Origin: Pseudotabrizicola algicola
Lineage (GTDB): Bacteria > Pseudomonadota > Alphaproteobacteria > Rhodobacterales > Rhodobacteraceae
Direction of reading: 5' to 3'
DNA: 64,000 bases
Assembly: GCF_010915705.1 (NCBI RefSeq)
Contig: NZ_JAAIKE010000001.1
Location: 1,116,001 to 1,180,000 of the forward strand
The translations under genes and the position numbers were made by a program. The notes under the pieces were generated by a model. The model saw only the letters and a list, made by a program, of their open reading frames with translations, ran no database searches and was not told the origin of the DNA. This document shows, piece by piece, positions 32,746-41,672 of the stretch (positions are counted from its first letter, which is position 1; each line of letters begins with the position of its first letter).

Positions 32746-34635
32746 TCAGGCCGCCCAGTCCCACGGGTTGGTGAAGCCGCCGAGCACTTCGGTGACCTTG
32801 GCATCTTCGACCTCGCCCGATTTGGCGAGTTTGGCGACGAGGCCGCGTTTCTTGTCTTCGGCGACCATCGCGACGGTGGCGGGGATGCCGGCCTTGGCCA
32901 GCGCCTCGTTATAGACGCGGGTGATCGCCATACGGCGCAGATCGGGTTTGAACACCTTGCCCACGGCGGTTTTCGGCACTTCGGACAGGATCTCGATATG
33001 CTTGGGCAGGGCGGCGCGTTCGTGGATGTGCTTGCCTGCGTAATCCATCAGGTCGGCCACGGTGGCGGTGGCACCCTTGACCAGTTCGACATAGGCCGCG
33101 GGCAATTCGCCCGAATGGGCGTCGGGCTGGCCGATGGCCCCGACCACGGCCACCGCGTCATGGCCCATCAGCGCCTCTTCGATGATGGCGGGGTCGATGT
33201 TGTGGCCGCCCCGGATGATGAGGTCCTTGGCGCGGCCGGTGATGAAGAGATAGCCATCGGCGTCGATGCGCCCCAGATCACCGGTGCGCAGGAAACGGCC
33301 CTCGGCAAAGAGGTCCTTGTTCTTGTCGACCTCGGTATAGGTGGAGCCTTCGAAGACGCCGGGGTTGGCGACGCAGATCTCGCCCACCTCGTCGACAGCG
33401 CATTCGCGGAAGCCCTCGGCGGTCTTTTGCAGGATGCGCACATGGGTATAGGGGAAGGGCATGCCGACCGAGCCGATCTTCTTGACGCCTTCGGGCGGGT
33501 TGATCGAGACGAGGCAGGTGCATTCGGTCAGACCGTAGCCTTCGACGATCTCGATGCCGGTTTCCTTCTTGAAGCGGTTGTAAAGCTCGATCGGCAGCGG
33601 CGAGGAGCCGGAGAAGGCGCTGCGCAGGGAGGAGATGTCGGCATCGACCGGGCGCTGCATGAGGGCGGAGAGCGCGGTCGGCACCGTGATCATGTAGGTG
33701 GCCTTGTAGCGGGCGATCAGTTTCCAGAAATTGTCGAAGACGCCCTCGCCGCGATAGCCCGCGGGGGTGGGGAATACCACATGCGCGCCCGAGGCGATCA
33801 TGCTCATCAGGATGGGATAGGCGGCGAAGACGTGGAACAGCGGCAGCGGGCACATCACCACATCGTCGGGCTTGAACAGCAGTTGCTGGCCGAGCCAGCC
33901 GTTGTAGACCATGCCCGAGACCTTGTGCTGCGCGACCTTCGGCATGCCGGTGGTGCCGCCGGTGTGGAAATAGGCGGCGACGCGGTCGGTCGGCTCGTCG
34001 GCGAAGGTCAGACGGTCGGCGGGCTGGCGCGCGAGTTCGGCCATGAAGTTCTTGACGGTAGCCGTGTGCTTGACCGGGTTCTTGGGGCGGATCAGCGGCA
34101 CGATGAATTTCTTGGCACCCGAGAGGTAGCGCACGAGATCCACCTCGAGCACGGTCTTGACATTGGGCGCGTGGCGCACGGCCTCGGCCACCTTTTGCGG
34201 CACGTCGGTCTTGGGGAAGGCCTTGAGGGTGACGACGACCTTGGCCTTGGTCTCGCGCAGGATGGCGGAGATCTGCTCGGGTTCGAGCAGCGGGTTGATC
34301 GGGTTGACGATGCCCGCGACCGCGCCGCCGATCAGGGTGATCACCGTCTCGAGGCTGTTGGGCAGGACATAGGCCACCACATCGTTCTGCCCGACGCCGA
34401 GGCTGCGGAAGAGGTTGGCGGCCTGCGTGGTCTGGGCATGCAATTCGGCCCACGTCAGGGTGTCGCGCCGGGTATCCGCGCCGGACAGGAGCTGGTAGCT
34501 GACCGCCGGGCGCGCGCCATGCGCGGCCTTGGTGGCGGACATGAACTCATGCATGGTGCGCGCCACCGGGCGCTCGGCCCATGACATTTCCGCCTCTGTC
34601 GCGGCGATATCCTCGCGCGTCACGAATTTCCCCAT
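32746..34635 (-). CDS. Acyl-CoA synthetase (AMP-dependent ligase)
   Basis: AMP-forming fatty acid or acyl-CoA ligase of 629 residues. The adenylate-forming motifs are all present: YFHTGGTTGMPKVAQHK (A3/P-loop), YGLTECTCLVSINP (A5), RTGDLGRIDADGYLFITGR (A7), and the catalytic lysine motif PKTAVGKVFKPDLRR near the C-terminus (A10). The start ATG 34635 (MGKFVTREDIAATEAEM) has GGGGAGGA five bases upstream. The chain-length preference is unknown. No beta-oxidation genes are adjacent. Confidence 0.92.
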   Translation of the reverse strand: MGKFVTREDIAATEAEMSWAERPVARTMHEFMSATKAAHGARPAVSYQLLSGADTRRDTLTWAELHAQTTQAANLFRSLGVGQNDVVAYVLPNSLETVITLIGGAVAGIVNPINPLLEPEQISAILRETKAKVVVTLKAFPKTDVPQKVAEAVRHAPNVKTVLEVDLVRYLSGAKKFIVPLIRPKNPVKHTATVKNFMAELARQPADRLTFADEPTDRVAAYFHTGGTTGMPKVAQHKVSGMVYNGWLGQQLLFKPDDVVMCPLPLFHVFAAYPILMSMIASGAHVVFPTPAGYRGEGVFDNFWKLIARYKATYMITVPTALSALMQRPVDADISSLRSAFSGSSPLPIELYNRFKKETGIEIVEGYGLTECTCLVSINPPEGVKKIGSVGMPFPYTHVRILQKTAEGFRECAVDEVGEICVANPGVFEGSTYTEVDKNKDLFAEGRFLRTGDLGRIDADGYLFITGRAKDLIIRGGHNIDPAIIEEALMGHDAVAVVGAIGQPDAHSGELPAAYVELVKGATATVADLMDYAGKHIHERAALPKHIEILSEVPKTAVGKVFKPDLRRMAITRVYNEALAKAGIPATVAMVAEDKKRGLVAKLAKSGEVEDAKVTEVLGGFTNPWDWAA

Positions 34636-34800
34636 AGCGTCCTCCCCTATGACCCCGTTGATGGGGGGTCTATTATCCCTGTGCGCTACAATGTGGGCAA
34701 AAGCGGCGTTTGCCAAGCCGAAGGGGCCGATCAAAACGCAACGTCATGGACGGGGCGGGGTGGCTGCGCCTGATCCTGCGGCGTTATTCCCTGCCCATGG

Positions 34801-34878
34801 CCGGATGCCTCCGGCGGGAGTATTTGGCAAGCAGCAATCCGGCGCGCGCGGCTTGGCTTTGCTGCTTTCCAAATACTC
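34801..34878. repeat. Dispersed intergenic inverted repeat, family A, copy 2
   Basis: The left arm GATGCCTCCGGCGGGAGTAT with TTGGCAAGCAGCAA (34804-34837) faces the right arm TTTGCTGCTTTCCAAATACT (34858-34877). It lies in the 263-base gap between the acyl-CoA synthetase and ABC exporter genes, just after the end of the exporter gene, and could act as a transcript end. Confidence 0.82.
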
Positions 34879-34898
34879 AGAAAGCCACGCTTGTGCCG

Positions 34899-36683
34899 CT
34901 ATCTGGCGGAACCATCCGTGAATTGCAGGCGGGCGAGGCGGGCGTAGAGGCCGCCCTCGCGCACCAGTTCCTCGTGCTTGCCTTGCGCCACGATGCGGCC
35001 CTGATCGAAAACCACGATGCGGTCGGCGCGCTTGACGGTGGCGAGGCGGTGGGCGACCACCAGCGTGGTGCGGCCCTGCGCGAGGGTTTCCACCGCCGCC
35101 TGCACGAGGCGCTCGGATTCGGCGTCGAGTGCCGAGGTGGCCTCATCCAGCAGCAGCACCGGCGCGTCGCGCAGGATGGCGCGGGCGATGGCGATGCGCT
35201 GTTTCTGGCCGCCCGAGAGCATCACGCCGCGCTCGCCCAGCCATGTGTCATAGCCCTGCGGCAGCGCGCTGATGAAATCATGCGCGGCAGCGGCGCGGGC
35301 GGCGGATTCGACTTCGGCATCTGTGGCCTCGGGGCGGCCGAAGCGGATGTTCTCGCGCGCGGAGGCGGCGAAGATCACCGGGTCTTGCGGCACCAGAGAG
35401 AGCGCGCGGCGGAAGTCGCTGCGGGTCAGATCGCGCAGGTCGACGCCATCAAGCCGCACCGCGCCCTGTTGCGGATCATAGAAGCGCAGCAGGAGTTGCA
35501 GGATGGTGGTCTTGCCTGCCCCCGAGGGGCCGACCAGCGCCACCGTTTCACCCGGCTTCACATGCAGGCTGATGCCATCGAGCGCCGAAGTCTCGGGCCG
35601 TGCGGGATAGCGGAAGCTGACCGCGTCAAAACGGATGTCGCCGCGCACCGGCTGGGGCAGCGCCTTGGGCGCGGCGGGGTCCTTCACCGGATCGGTGGCG
35701 TGCAGCAGTTCGACGAGACGCTCGGTCGCGCCGGCGGCGCGTTGCAATTCGCCCCAGATTTCCGACAGCGCCCCCACCGATCCTGCAACCATGATGGCAT
35801 AGATCACGAACTGGATCAGCTCGCCCGCCGTCATCACGCCGGCGCGCACGTCGCGCGCGCCCATCCACAGCACCCCGACGATGCCGGTGAACACCAGAAA
35901 GATGACAAAGATGGTCAGCACCGCGCGGGTGCGGATGCGGGTCTTGGCAGAGGAAAAGCTTTTCTCGGTCACTTCGGCAAAGGCCGCGCGGGTCTGCGCC
36001 TCGTGCGTGAAGGCCTGCACGGTTTGCACCGAGGTCAGCGCCTCGGAGGCGGAGCCGGAGGAATTGGCGATCCAATCTTGATTCTCGCGCCCCAAAGTGC
36101 GCAGGCGGCGGCCCAGAACGATGATCGGCACCACCACCACCGGCACGATCAGCAGCACCAGACCCGCGAGCTTGGCCGAGGTGAGCAGCATCAGCGCCAG
36201 ACCGCCCAGCAGGATCAGGCTGTTGCGCAGGGCGATCGAGACCGACGAGCCGATCAGCGACAGGATCAGCGTGGTGTCGGTGGTGATGCGGCTGAGCACC
36301 TCGCCCGTCATGATCCGTTCGAAGAACGCGGGCGAGAGGCCCAGAACACGGTCAAACAGCGCGCGGCGGATGTCGGCCACCACCCTCTCGCCCAGACGGG
36401 TGACGAGGTAATAGCGCATGCCCGAGCCGAAGGCGAAAAGCCCCGCGATCACGATGGCCGCACCGAAATACTGGTCGAGAATGACGACATCGGCGTTGAA
36501 GTTGTCGACCACGCGGCGCACCGCGAGCGGCAGCACGAGGCTGACGGCGGCGGTCAGCACGAGCGCGAGCAGCGCCAGCACCAGAAGGCGGCGGTAGGGC
36601 GCGAGGAAGGGCATCAGCCCGGCAAGGGCGCTGACCCGTTTCGATGTCGCGCGGTCTTCTGTCACTGTTGGGGTGCGTGCCAT
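34899..36683 (-). CDS. ABC exporter, fused permease and ATPase (MsbA-like)
   Basis: Half-transporter of 594 residues that works as a homodimer. Residues about 30-320 hold six transmembrane helices with the exporter coupling-helix region (ERIMTGEVLSRITTDTTLI). The nucleotide-binding domain (345-590) has Walker A GPSGAGKTT, Q-loop SLVPQDPVIFAASARENIRF, signature LSGGQKQR, and Walker B VLLLDEATSALD. It belongs to the MsbA/lipid-multidrug group (type IV). The substrate could be lipid A precursors, lipids or drugs; a second msbA elsewhere in the genome would argue against the lipid role. Confidence 0.92.
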   Translation of the reverse strand: MARTPTVTEDRATSKRVSALAGLMPFLAPYRRLLVLALLALVLTAAVSLVLPLAVRRVVDNFNADVVILDQYFGAAIVIAGLFAFGSGMRYYLVTRLGERVVADIRRALFDRVLGLSPAFFERIMTGEVLSRITTDTTLILSLIGSSVSIALRNSLILLGGLALMLLTSAKLAGLVLLIVPVVVVPIIVLGRRLRTLGRENQDWIANSSGSASEALTSVQTVQAFTHEAQTRAAFAEVTEKSFSSAKTRIRTRAVLTIFVIFLVFTGIVGVLWMGARDVRAGVMTAGELIQFVIYAIMVAGSVGALSEIWGELQRAAGATERLVELLHATDPVKDPAAPKALPQPVRGDIRFDAVSFRYPARPETSALDGISLHVKPGETVALVGPSGAGKTTILQLLLRFYDPQQGAVRLDGVDLRDLTRSDFRRALSLVPQDPVIFAASARENIRFGRPEATDAEVESAARAAAAHDFISALPQGYDTWLGERGVMLSGGQKQRIAIARAILRDAPVLLLDEATSALDAESERLVQAAVETLAQGRTTLVVAHRLATVKRADRIVVFDQGRIVAQGKHEELVREGGLYARLARLQFTDGSAR

Positions 36684-37021
36684 ATCGTCCTGCCTTGTCC
36701 TGCGCCGGGTTTAGGCAACCCGGGCCGGGGGGGCAAGCGCCGCAATTGCCGCGCCCCGCCTTTGCTGCGCGGCGGGCGGCGGTTTTGCGGGCGCGAAGGC
36801 CGCAGCATGCGGATCGGATATTGCGGGCGGGGGCGGCTTGGGCTTTACCTGCGGGGGGGGGCCGGTTTGCCCGGAGCGGTGCCGGGCGGCCAGTCTGTGC
36901 GCTGTTCCGGCGCCTGCCCTGCCTGCGGTGTCTGCCTGCCCTGCTCCGTTTGCCCTGTCTGCCTGTTCCGTCTTTGACTCGCCCCGTTCGCCTGCCCCGC
37001 CCCAGCCAAGGAGCCTTGCCC
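36684..37021. other. Intergenic region with CTGCC-rich tract
   Basis: This 338-base region separates the ABC exporter gene from the divergent hydrolase operon. It should contain promoters for both. The part from about 36906 to 36975 is a low-complexity pyrimidine-rich tract with CTGCC, CCTGC and TGCCTG reiterated. No gene or recognised operator was seen. Confidence 0.6.
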
Positions 37022-37846
37022 ATGAGCCGTTTTTTCACCGCGCAGGACGGGACGCGTCTGGCCTATGACGATCAGGGCGCGGGGCTGCCGGTGCTGTGCC
37101 TGTCGGGGCTGACGCGGACGATGGGCGATTTTGACTATATGCTGCCGCATCTGCCGGCTGCCCGCGTGATCCGTATGGATTACCGCGGGCGCGGGCAAAG
37201 CGCATGGACGGGGGCGGCAACCTATACCGTGCCGATCGAGGCGCGCGATGCGCTGGACCTGCTGGACCATCTGGGGGTGGAGGCGGCGGCGGTGATCGGC
37301 ACCTCGCGCGGGGGGCTGATCGGGATGATGCTGGCGGCGGTGGCGCGCGGGCGGCTGCGGGGGCTGTTGCTGAACGATGTGGGGCCCGAGATCCACCGCC
37401 CCGGGCTGGAGCGGATTTTCGATTATGTCGGGCGCAATCCGGCGGCAAGGACCCATGCGGCGCTGGCGGCGGCCCTGCCGGGGGTGATGCCGGGGTTTGC
37501 GGGGGTACCTGCCAGCCGCTGGCTGGAGGAGGCGCGGCTGCATTACCGCGAGACGCCGCAGGGCCTGCGCATCACCTATGACCCCGCGCTGCGCGAGGCA
37601 TTTCTGGCGGCGTTCGAGGGGCCTGCGGTGGACCTGTGGCCGCTGTTCGATGCCTGTGCGGGGCTGCCTCTGGCCCTGCTGCGCGGGGCCAATTCCGACC
37701 TGTTGTCGAGCAAGACGGCCGCCGAGATGCGGCGGCGGCGGCCTGACATGATCTTTGCCGAAGTGGCGGACCGCGCGCATATTCCGTTTCTGGATGAGCC
37801 CGAGTCGGTCGCGGTGATCCGGACGTTTCTGGGGGCTTGCGCATGA
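37022..37846 (+). CDS. Alpha/beta-fold hydrolase
   Basis: Soluble alpha/beta hydrolase of 274 residues. The nucleophile elbow is GTSRGG with S95, and the His of the triad is in ADRAHIPFLD near the C-terminus; the Asp is probably in RGANSDLLSS. The oxyanion-forming region is CLSGLTRTMGD and the strand-4 motif MDYRGRGQS is typical. ATG 37022 has AAGGAG upstream. It is the first of five head-to-tail genes with overlapping stops and starts. The substrate is unknown; an ester or lactone of a catabolic pathway is likely from its neighbours. Confidence 0.87.
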   Translation: MSRFFTAQDGTRLAYDDQGAGLPVLCLSGLTRTMGDFDYMLPHLPAARVIRMDYRGRGQSAWTGAATYTVPIEARDALDLLDHLGVEAAAVIGTSRGGLIGMMLAAVARGRLRGLLLNDVGPEIHRPGLERIFDYVGRNPAARTHAALAAALPGVMPGFAGVPASRWLEEARLHYRETPQGLRITYDPALREAFLAAFEGPAVDLWPLFDACAGLPLALLRGANSDLLSSKTAAEMRRRRPDMIFAEVADRAHIPFLDEPESVAVIRTFLGACA

Positions 37847-38799
37847 ATCTGGCGATGATCGAGGCGGCGGCGGCGCGGCTGGCGGGACATGCCCGCGTGA
37901 CGCCCCTGCTGCATGCGCCGCTGCTGGACGCGCGTTTCGGCAAGCGGGTGCTGGTCAAGGCCGAGTGTCTGCAGGTGACCGGATCGTTCAAGTTCCGCGG
38001 GGCGTGGGCGGCGGTGTCGGCGCTGCCCGAAGGCACGCGCGGGGTGCTGGCCTATTCCTCGGGCAATCACGGGCAAGGCGTGGCCTTGGCGGCGGCGCGG
38101 CACGGGTTGCCTTCGGTGGTGGTGATGCCGGCGGATGCGCCGGAGGTGAAGATTGCCAACACCCGCGCCTACGGGGCCGAGGTGGTGCTGTATGACCGCG
38201 CCGCGCAAGACCGCGACGCCCTGGGCGCGGCGCTCTGTGCCGAGCGGGGGCTGGTGCTGGTCAAGCCCTTCGATGACCCCGAGGTGATTGCGGGACAAGG
38301 CACGGTGGGGCTGGAGATTGCCGAGCAGGCCCGCGCGGCGGGGGTCGAGGCGGGCGATGTGCTGGTGTGCTGCGGCGGAGGTGGCCTTTCGGCGGGCATC
38401 GCGCTGGCGCTGGAGGCGCGTGCGCCGGGGCTGCGGCTGCGCACGGTGGAGCCGGCGGGGTTCGACGACATGGCGCGGTCGCTTGCGGCGGGGGAGCGGC
38501 TGCGCAATGCGCGGGCCAGCGGCTCGGTCTGCGATGCGATCCTGACGCCTGCCCCGGGGGAGTTGACCTTTCCGGTGTTGCAGCGGCTGGCGGGAGCGGG
38601 GATTGCGGTGAGCGACGATCAGGCGCTGGAGGCGATGGCGCTGGCCTTCACCCATCTGCGCATCGTGCTGGAGCCGGGGGGCGCGGTGGCGCTGGCGGCG
38701 GCGCTGTTTACGCCGACGAGCGATCCGGTGATCTGCGTCGCCAGTGGCGGCAATGCCGACGCGGTGGTGTTCCGCGACGCCCTTGCGCGGTTCGGCTGA
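37843..38799 (+). CDS. Serine/threonine dehydratase-like PLP enzyme
   Basis: PLP-dependent enzyme of the threonine dehydratase / threo-3-hydroxyaspartate dehydratase / serine racemase group, 318 residues. The PLP-lysine is K51 in TGSFKFRGAW, the asparagine loop is SSGNHGQGVA, and the phosphate-binding loop is CCGGGGLSAG. There is no C-terminal ACT domain, so it is the catabolic rather than the feedback-regulated form. ATG overlaps the preceding stop (ATGA). It lies between two alpha/beta hydrolases, an unusual setting. Confidence 0.9.
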   Translation: MNLAMIEAAAARLAGHARVTPLLHAPLLDARFGKRVLVKAECLQVTGSFKFRGAWAAVSALPEGTRGVLAYSSGNHGQGVALAAARHGLPSVVVMPADAPEVKIANTRAYGAEVVLYDRAAQDRDALGAALCAERGLVLVKPFDDPEVIAGQGTVGLEIAEQARAAGVEAGDVLVCCGGGGLSAGIALALEARAPGLRLRTVEPAGFDDMARSLAAGERLRNARASGSVCDAILTPAPGELTFPVLQRLAGAGIAVSDDQALEAMALAFTHLRIVLEPGGAVALAAALFTPTSDPVICVASGGNADAVVFRDALARFG

Positions 38800-38802
38800 C
38801 CG

Positions 38803-39588
38803 ATGGCGCTGATCTATTTTCCCGACCTGCGGCTGAACGCCGAGCTTTCCGGACCGGACCGCGCGCCCCCCGTGGTGCTGCTGCATTCGCTGGGCACCAA
38901 CCTGCGGCTGTGGGATGGTGTGGTGGCGCGGCTGCCGGGGCATCGCATCCTGCGGCTGGACATGCGCGGGCACGGCGCGTCGGATGCCCCGCCCGCCCCC
39001 TATGCGATGGGCGCGCTGATCCACGACGTGGAGCGGGTCATGGCGCAGGCGGGGATGCGCGAGGCGGTGGTGGTCGGCCTGTCGATCGGCGGGATGATCG
39101 CGCAGGGGCTGGCGGTCAAGCGGCTCGATCTGGTGCGCGGCATGGTGCTGTCGAACACCGCTGCCCGCATCGGGATCGCCTCGCAATGGCAGGCGCGGAT
39201 CGAGGCCGTGCGGGCGGGCGGGCTGGAGGCGATTGCCGATGCCACGCTGGAGCGCTGGTTCGGTCGCGGCTGGCGGGACCTGCCCGAATTGCCGCAGATG
39301 CGCGCCATGCTGCTGGCCACCCCGCCCGAGGGCTGGATGGGGGCAGCGGCGGCGATTGCGGGCACCGATTTCTACACACCCACCGCCGGGCTGACCCTGC
39401 CCACGCTGGCCATTGCCGGAACGCGCGACGGCGCAACGCCGCCCGATCTGGTGAGAGAGACCGCGGGCCTGATCCTCGGCAGCCGTTTCCGGCTGATCCG
39501 CGGCGCGGGCCACCTGCCGATGGTCGAACAGCCCGACGCCTATACCGACGCCTTGCGCGACTTTCTGGAGAGCATCGGCCATGTCTGA
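38803..39588 (+). CDS. PcaD-like alpha/beta hydrolase (3-oxoadipate enol-lactonase type)
   Basis: Alpha/beta hydrolase of 261 residues resembling 3-oxoadipate enol-lactonase. The nucleophile is S94 in VGLSIGGMIAQGLA, a PcaD-like elbow, with D in AGTRDGATPP and H in RGAGHLPMVEQP. The early LLHSLGTNLRLWDGV is also PcaD-like. No other protocatechuate genes (pcaB, C, G, H) are here, so the pathway link is unproven and the gene symbol is withheld. It starts 3 bases after the dehydratase gene and overlaps the next gene by 8 bases. Confidence 0.87.
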   Translation: MALIYFPDLRLNAELSGPDRAPPVVLLHSLGTNLRLWDGVVARLPGHRILRLDMRGHGASDAPPAPYAMGALIHDVERVMAQAGMREAVVVGLSIGGMIAQGLAVKRLDLVRGMVLSNTAARIGIASQWQARIEAVRAGGLEAIADATLERWFGRGWRDLPELPQMRAMLLATPPEGWMGAAAAIAGTDFYTPTAGLTLPTLAIAGTRDGATPPDLVRETAGLILGSRFRLIRGAGHLPMVEQPDAYTDALRDFLESIGHV

Positions 39589-40306
39589 TTTCCTGCTGAT
39601 CCACGGCTCCTGCCACGGGGCATGGTGCTGGCACCGGGTGATCCCGGCCCTCGAGGCGCTGGGCCACCGCGCCCGCGCCATCGACCTGCCCGGTCACGGG
39701 CGCGACCGCACTCCGGCGGATCAGGTGACTCTGGACAGCTATGCGCAGGCGATCTGCGCGGCGCTGGACGGCCCCACCCTCGTGGTCGGCCATTCGATGG
39801 CGGGCTATGCGATCACCGCCGCCGCCGAAGCCGACCCGACCCATATCGCGGCGCTGGTCTATCTCTGCGCCTATGCGCCCGTGGCGGGGCAGAGCCTTGG
39901 CGACATGCGCCGCGCCGGCCCGCGCCAGCCGCTGGCTCCGGCGATCCGGATCGACAAGGCCACCGGCACCTTCACCTTCGATCCTGCGCAGACAGGCGCG
40001 CTGTTCTATCACGATTGCGACCCGCAGGCGCAGACACTGGCCGCCCTGTGCCTTACGCCGCAACCCATCGCGCCGCAGGAAACCCCGCTGGCGCTGACGC
40101 CGCGCAGCCAGTCGCTGCCGCGCCATTACATCCGCTGCACGGATGACCGCGCGATCCCGCCCGAATATCAGGAGGTGATGGCGCAAGCCGTGCCGCCTGC
40201 CCATCGCAGCACCCTGCCCACCTCGCATTCGCCCTTCTTCGCCTGCCCCGAGGTGCTGGCCCGGCGGCTGGACGCCATCGCAAGGCAGCCAGAGGCCGCA
40301 TCGTGA
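39581..40306 (+). CDS. Alpha/beta hydrolase of the methylesterase/hydroxynitrile-lyase-like group
   Basis: Alpha/beta hydrolase of 241 residues. The N-terminus FLLIHGSCHGAWCWHRVIPA and the elbow VVGHSMAGYAI (S72) match the plant-type methylesterase/hydroxynitrile-lyase/EstC branch. The acid is in RCTDDRAIPP and the His in LPTSHSPFFACPE. Overlaps the preceding gene by 8 bases and the MFS gene by 4. The third hydrolase of one operon, clearly different from the other two, so the operon is probably for a compound with several ester or lactone bonds (inference). Confidence 0.87.
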   Translation: MSDFLLIHGSCHGAWCWHRVIPALEALGHRARAIDLPGHGRDRTPADQVTLDSYAQAICAALDGPTLVVGHSMAGYAITAAAEADPTHIAALVYLCAYAPVAGQSLGDMRRAGPRQPLAPAIRIDKATGTFTFDPAQTGALFYHDCDPQAQTLAALCLTPQPIAPQETPLALTPRSQSLPRHYIRCTDDRAIPPEYQEVMAQAVPPAHRSTLPTSHSPFFACPEVLARRLDAIARQPEAAS

Positions 40307-41526
40307 CGCAAACGCCAAAGCTCGCCCTGACCTTCATCCTTGCCACCGTCACGCTCGACGCCATCGGCATCGGTCTGATCTTTCCGGTGATGCCCGACCT
40401 GATCCGCAGCGTGACGGGGCAGGATCTGGCCCATGCCGCGCTCTGGGGCGGGGTGCTGGCCACCTCTTACGCGGTGATGCAATTCCTGTTCGGACCCATT
40501 CTCGGCTCGCTCTCCGACCGCTTCGGCCGCCGTCCGGTGCTGCTCGTCTCGCTGCTGGTGATGGGGCTCGATTATCTGGTGATGGCGGTCGCGCCCACGA
40601 TCTGGCTGCTGCTCATCGCGCGGCTGGTGGCGGGCATCACCGCCGCGACCTATGCCACCGCCACCGCCTATATCGCCGACATCACGCCGCCCGAACAGCG
40701 CGGCGCGCGCTTCGGCCTGATCGGCGCGGGCTTTGGCGTGGGCTTCGTGCTGGGGCCGCTGATCGGCGGGCTGCTCGCGGGGGTCGATACCCGCGCGCCC
40801 TTCTATGCCGCAGCCGCGCTGGCCTTTGCCAATCTGGCCTTCGGCTGGTGGGTGCTGCCCGAAACCGTCACCGAGGCGACGCGCCGCCCCTTCTCGCTGC
40901 GCCGCGCCAATCCGCTGGGGGCCTTGCGCGCGGTCAGCCGCCTGCCGGGGCTGCGGCTGACGCTGGCCTGTTTCCTGATCCTCGGCATCGCGATGAACGT
41001 CTATCCGTCGATCTGGGCCTATTACGGACAGGCGCGCTTCGGCTGGTCCAGCCAGATGGTGGGCCTGTCGCTGGCGATCTACGGCATCAGCTTTGCCTTG
41101 GGTCAGGCGCTGCTGGTCGGTCCGATGATCCGCCGCTTCGGCGAGCACAGGGCGGCCCATTACGGCATGTGGGTCGATGTGGTCACGCTCACCGCGCTGG
41201 GGCTTGTCACCTCGCCCGCGCTGGCGCTGATGATCACGCCGGTCACCGCGCTGGGCGGGGCGGTCACCCCTGCCCTGCAGGCCATCGCGAGCCGCGCGGC
41301 CCCCGCCGATGCCCAGGGCGAGGTGCAGGGCGTGCTGGCCAGCCTCAACGCCATCGCCATGATCACCTCGCCCCTCCTCATGACCGCCACTTTCAGCGCC
41401 TTCACCGCCCCCGGCGCCCCGGTCTTTGCTCCGGGCGCTCCCTTCCTCCTCGCCGCCGCGCTGATGCTGGCCTGCCTTGCGCTGCATGTCCTCGGCCCGC
41501 GCCTGCGCCGCACGGCCGCGGCCTGA
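40303..41526 (+). CDS. MFS transporter, TetA/multidrug type
   Basis: Major-facilitator proton antiporter of 407 residues with twelve predicted helices. The first half has the MFS motif A variant GSLSDRFGRRPVLLVSLLVM after helix 2 and the motif C-like GLIGAGFGVGFVLGPLIGG in helix 5, typical of drug:H+ antiporters such as TetA. The start is GTG 40303, which overlaps the preceding TGA. As the last gene of the hydrolase operon it may export a substrate, product or inhibitor instead of an antibiotic. Confidence 0.9.
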   Translation: MTQTPKLALTFILATVTLDAIGIGLIFPVMPDLIRSVTGQDLAHAALWGGVLATSYAVMQFLFGPILGSLSDRFGRRPVLLVSLLVMGLDYLVMAVAPTIWLLLIARLVAGITAATYATATAYIADITPPEQRGARFGLIGAGFGVGFVLGPLIGGLLAGVDTRAPFYAAAALAFANLAFGWWVLPETVTEATRRPFSLRRANPLGALRAVSRLPGLRLTLACFLILGIAMNVYPSIWAYYGQARFGWSSQMVGLSLAIYGISFALGQALLVGPMIRRFGEHRAAHYGMWVDVVTLTALGLVTSPALALMITPVTALGGAVTPALQAIASRAAPADAQGEVQGVLASLNAIAMITSPLLMTATFSAFTAPGAPVFAPGAPFLLAAALMLACLALHVLGPRLRRTAAA

Positions 41527-41590
41527 TCTTCCGTTTGCGGCATTTCATGTCGCAAACGCCTTTGCTCTCGCGCCCATCCCCGCCTAGGCT

Positions 41591-41645
41591 CATTTTCTGT
41601 CTGAAAATATCCCGCAGGGGGTCCGGGGGACGCGACGTCCCCCGG
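41591..41645. repeat. Dispersed intergenic repeat, family B, copy 1
   Basis: CATTTTCTGTCTGAAAATAT then CCCGCAGGGGGT leads into a 9-bp hairpin CCGGGGGAC/GTCCCCCGG (41623-41631 with 41637-41645). The same order occurs, inverted, at 51096-51146. It lies between the MFS gene and the enolase-superfamily gene and could serve as a terminator. Confidence 0.75.
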
Positions 41646-41672
41646 CGGTTGCCGCAAAAGGAACGCCGGACC

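Noticed and set aside
32641-34584. Long plus-strand reading frame of 647 codons
   Set aside because: It is the antisense shadow of the acyl-CoA synthetase gene, whose motifs and ribosome site are unambiguous. GC-rich third positions keep such frames open.
36906-36975. Possible CRISPR or tandem array
   Set aside because: The CTGCC-like units are short, irregular and without spacers of equal length. No cas genes are present.
34710-36977. Plus-strand frame of 755 codons
   Set aside because: Antisense shadow of the ABC exporter. The translation is His/Arg/Gly-rich with no domain.
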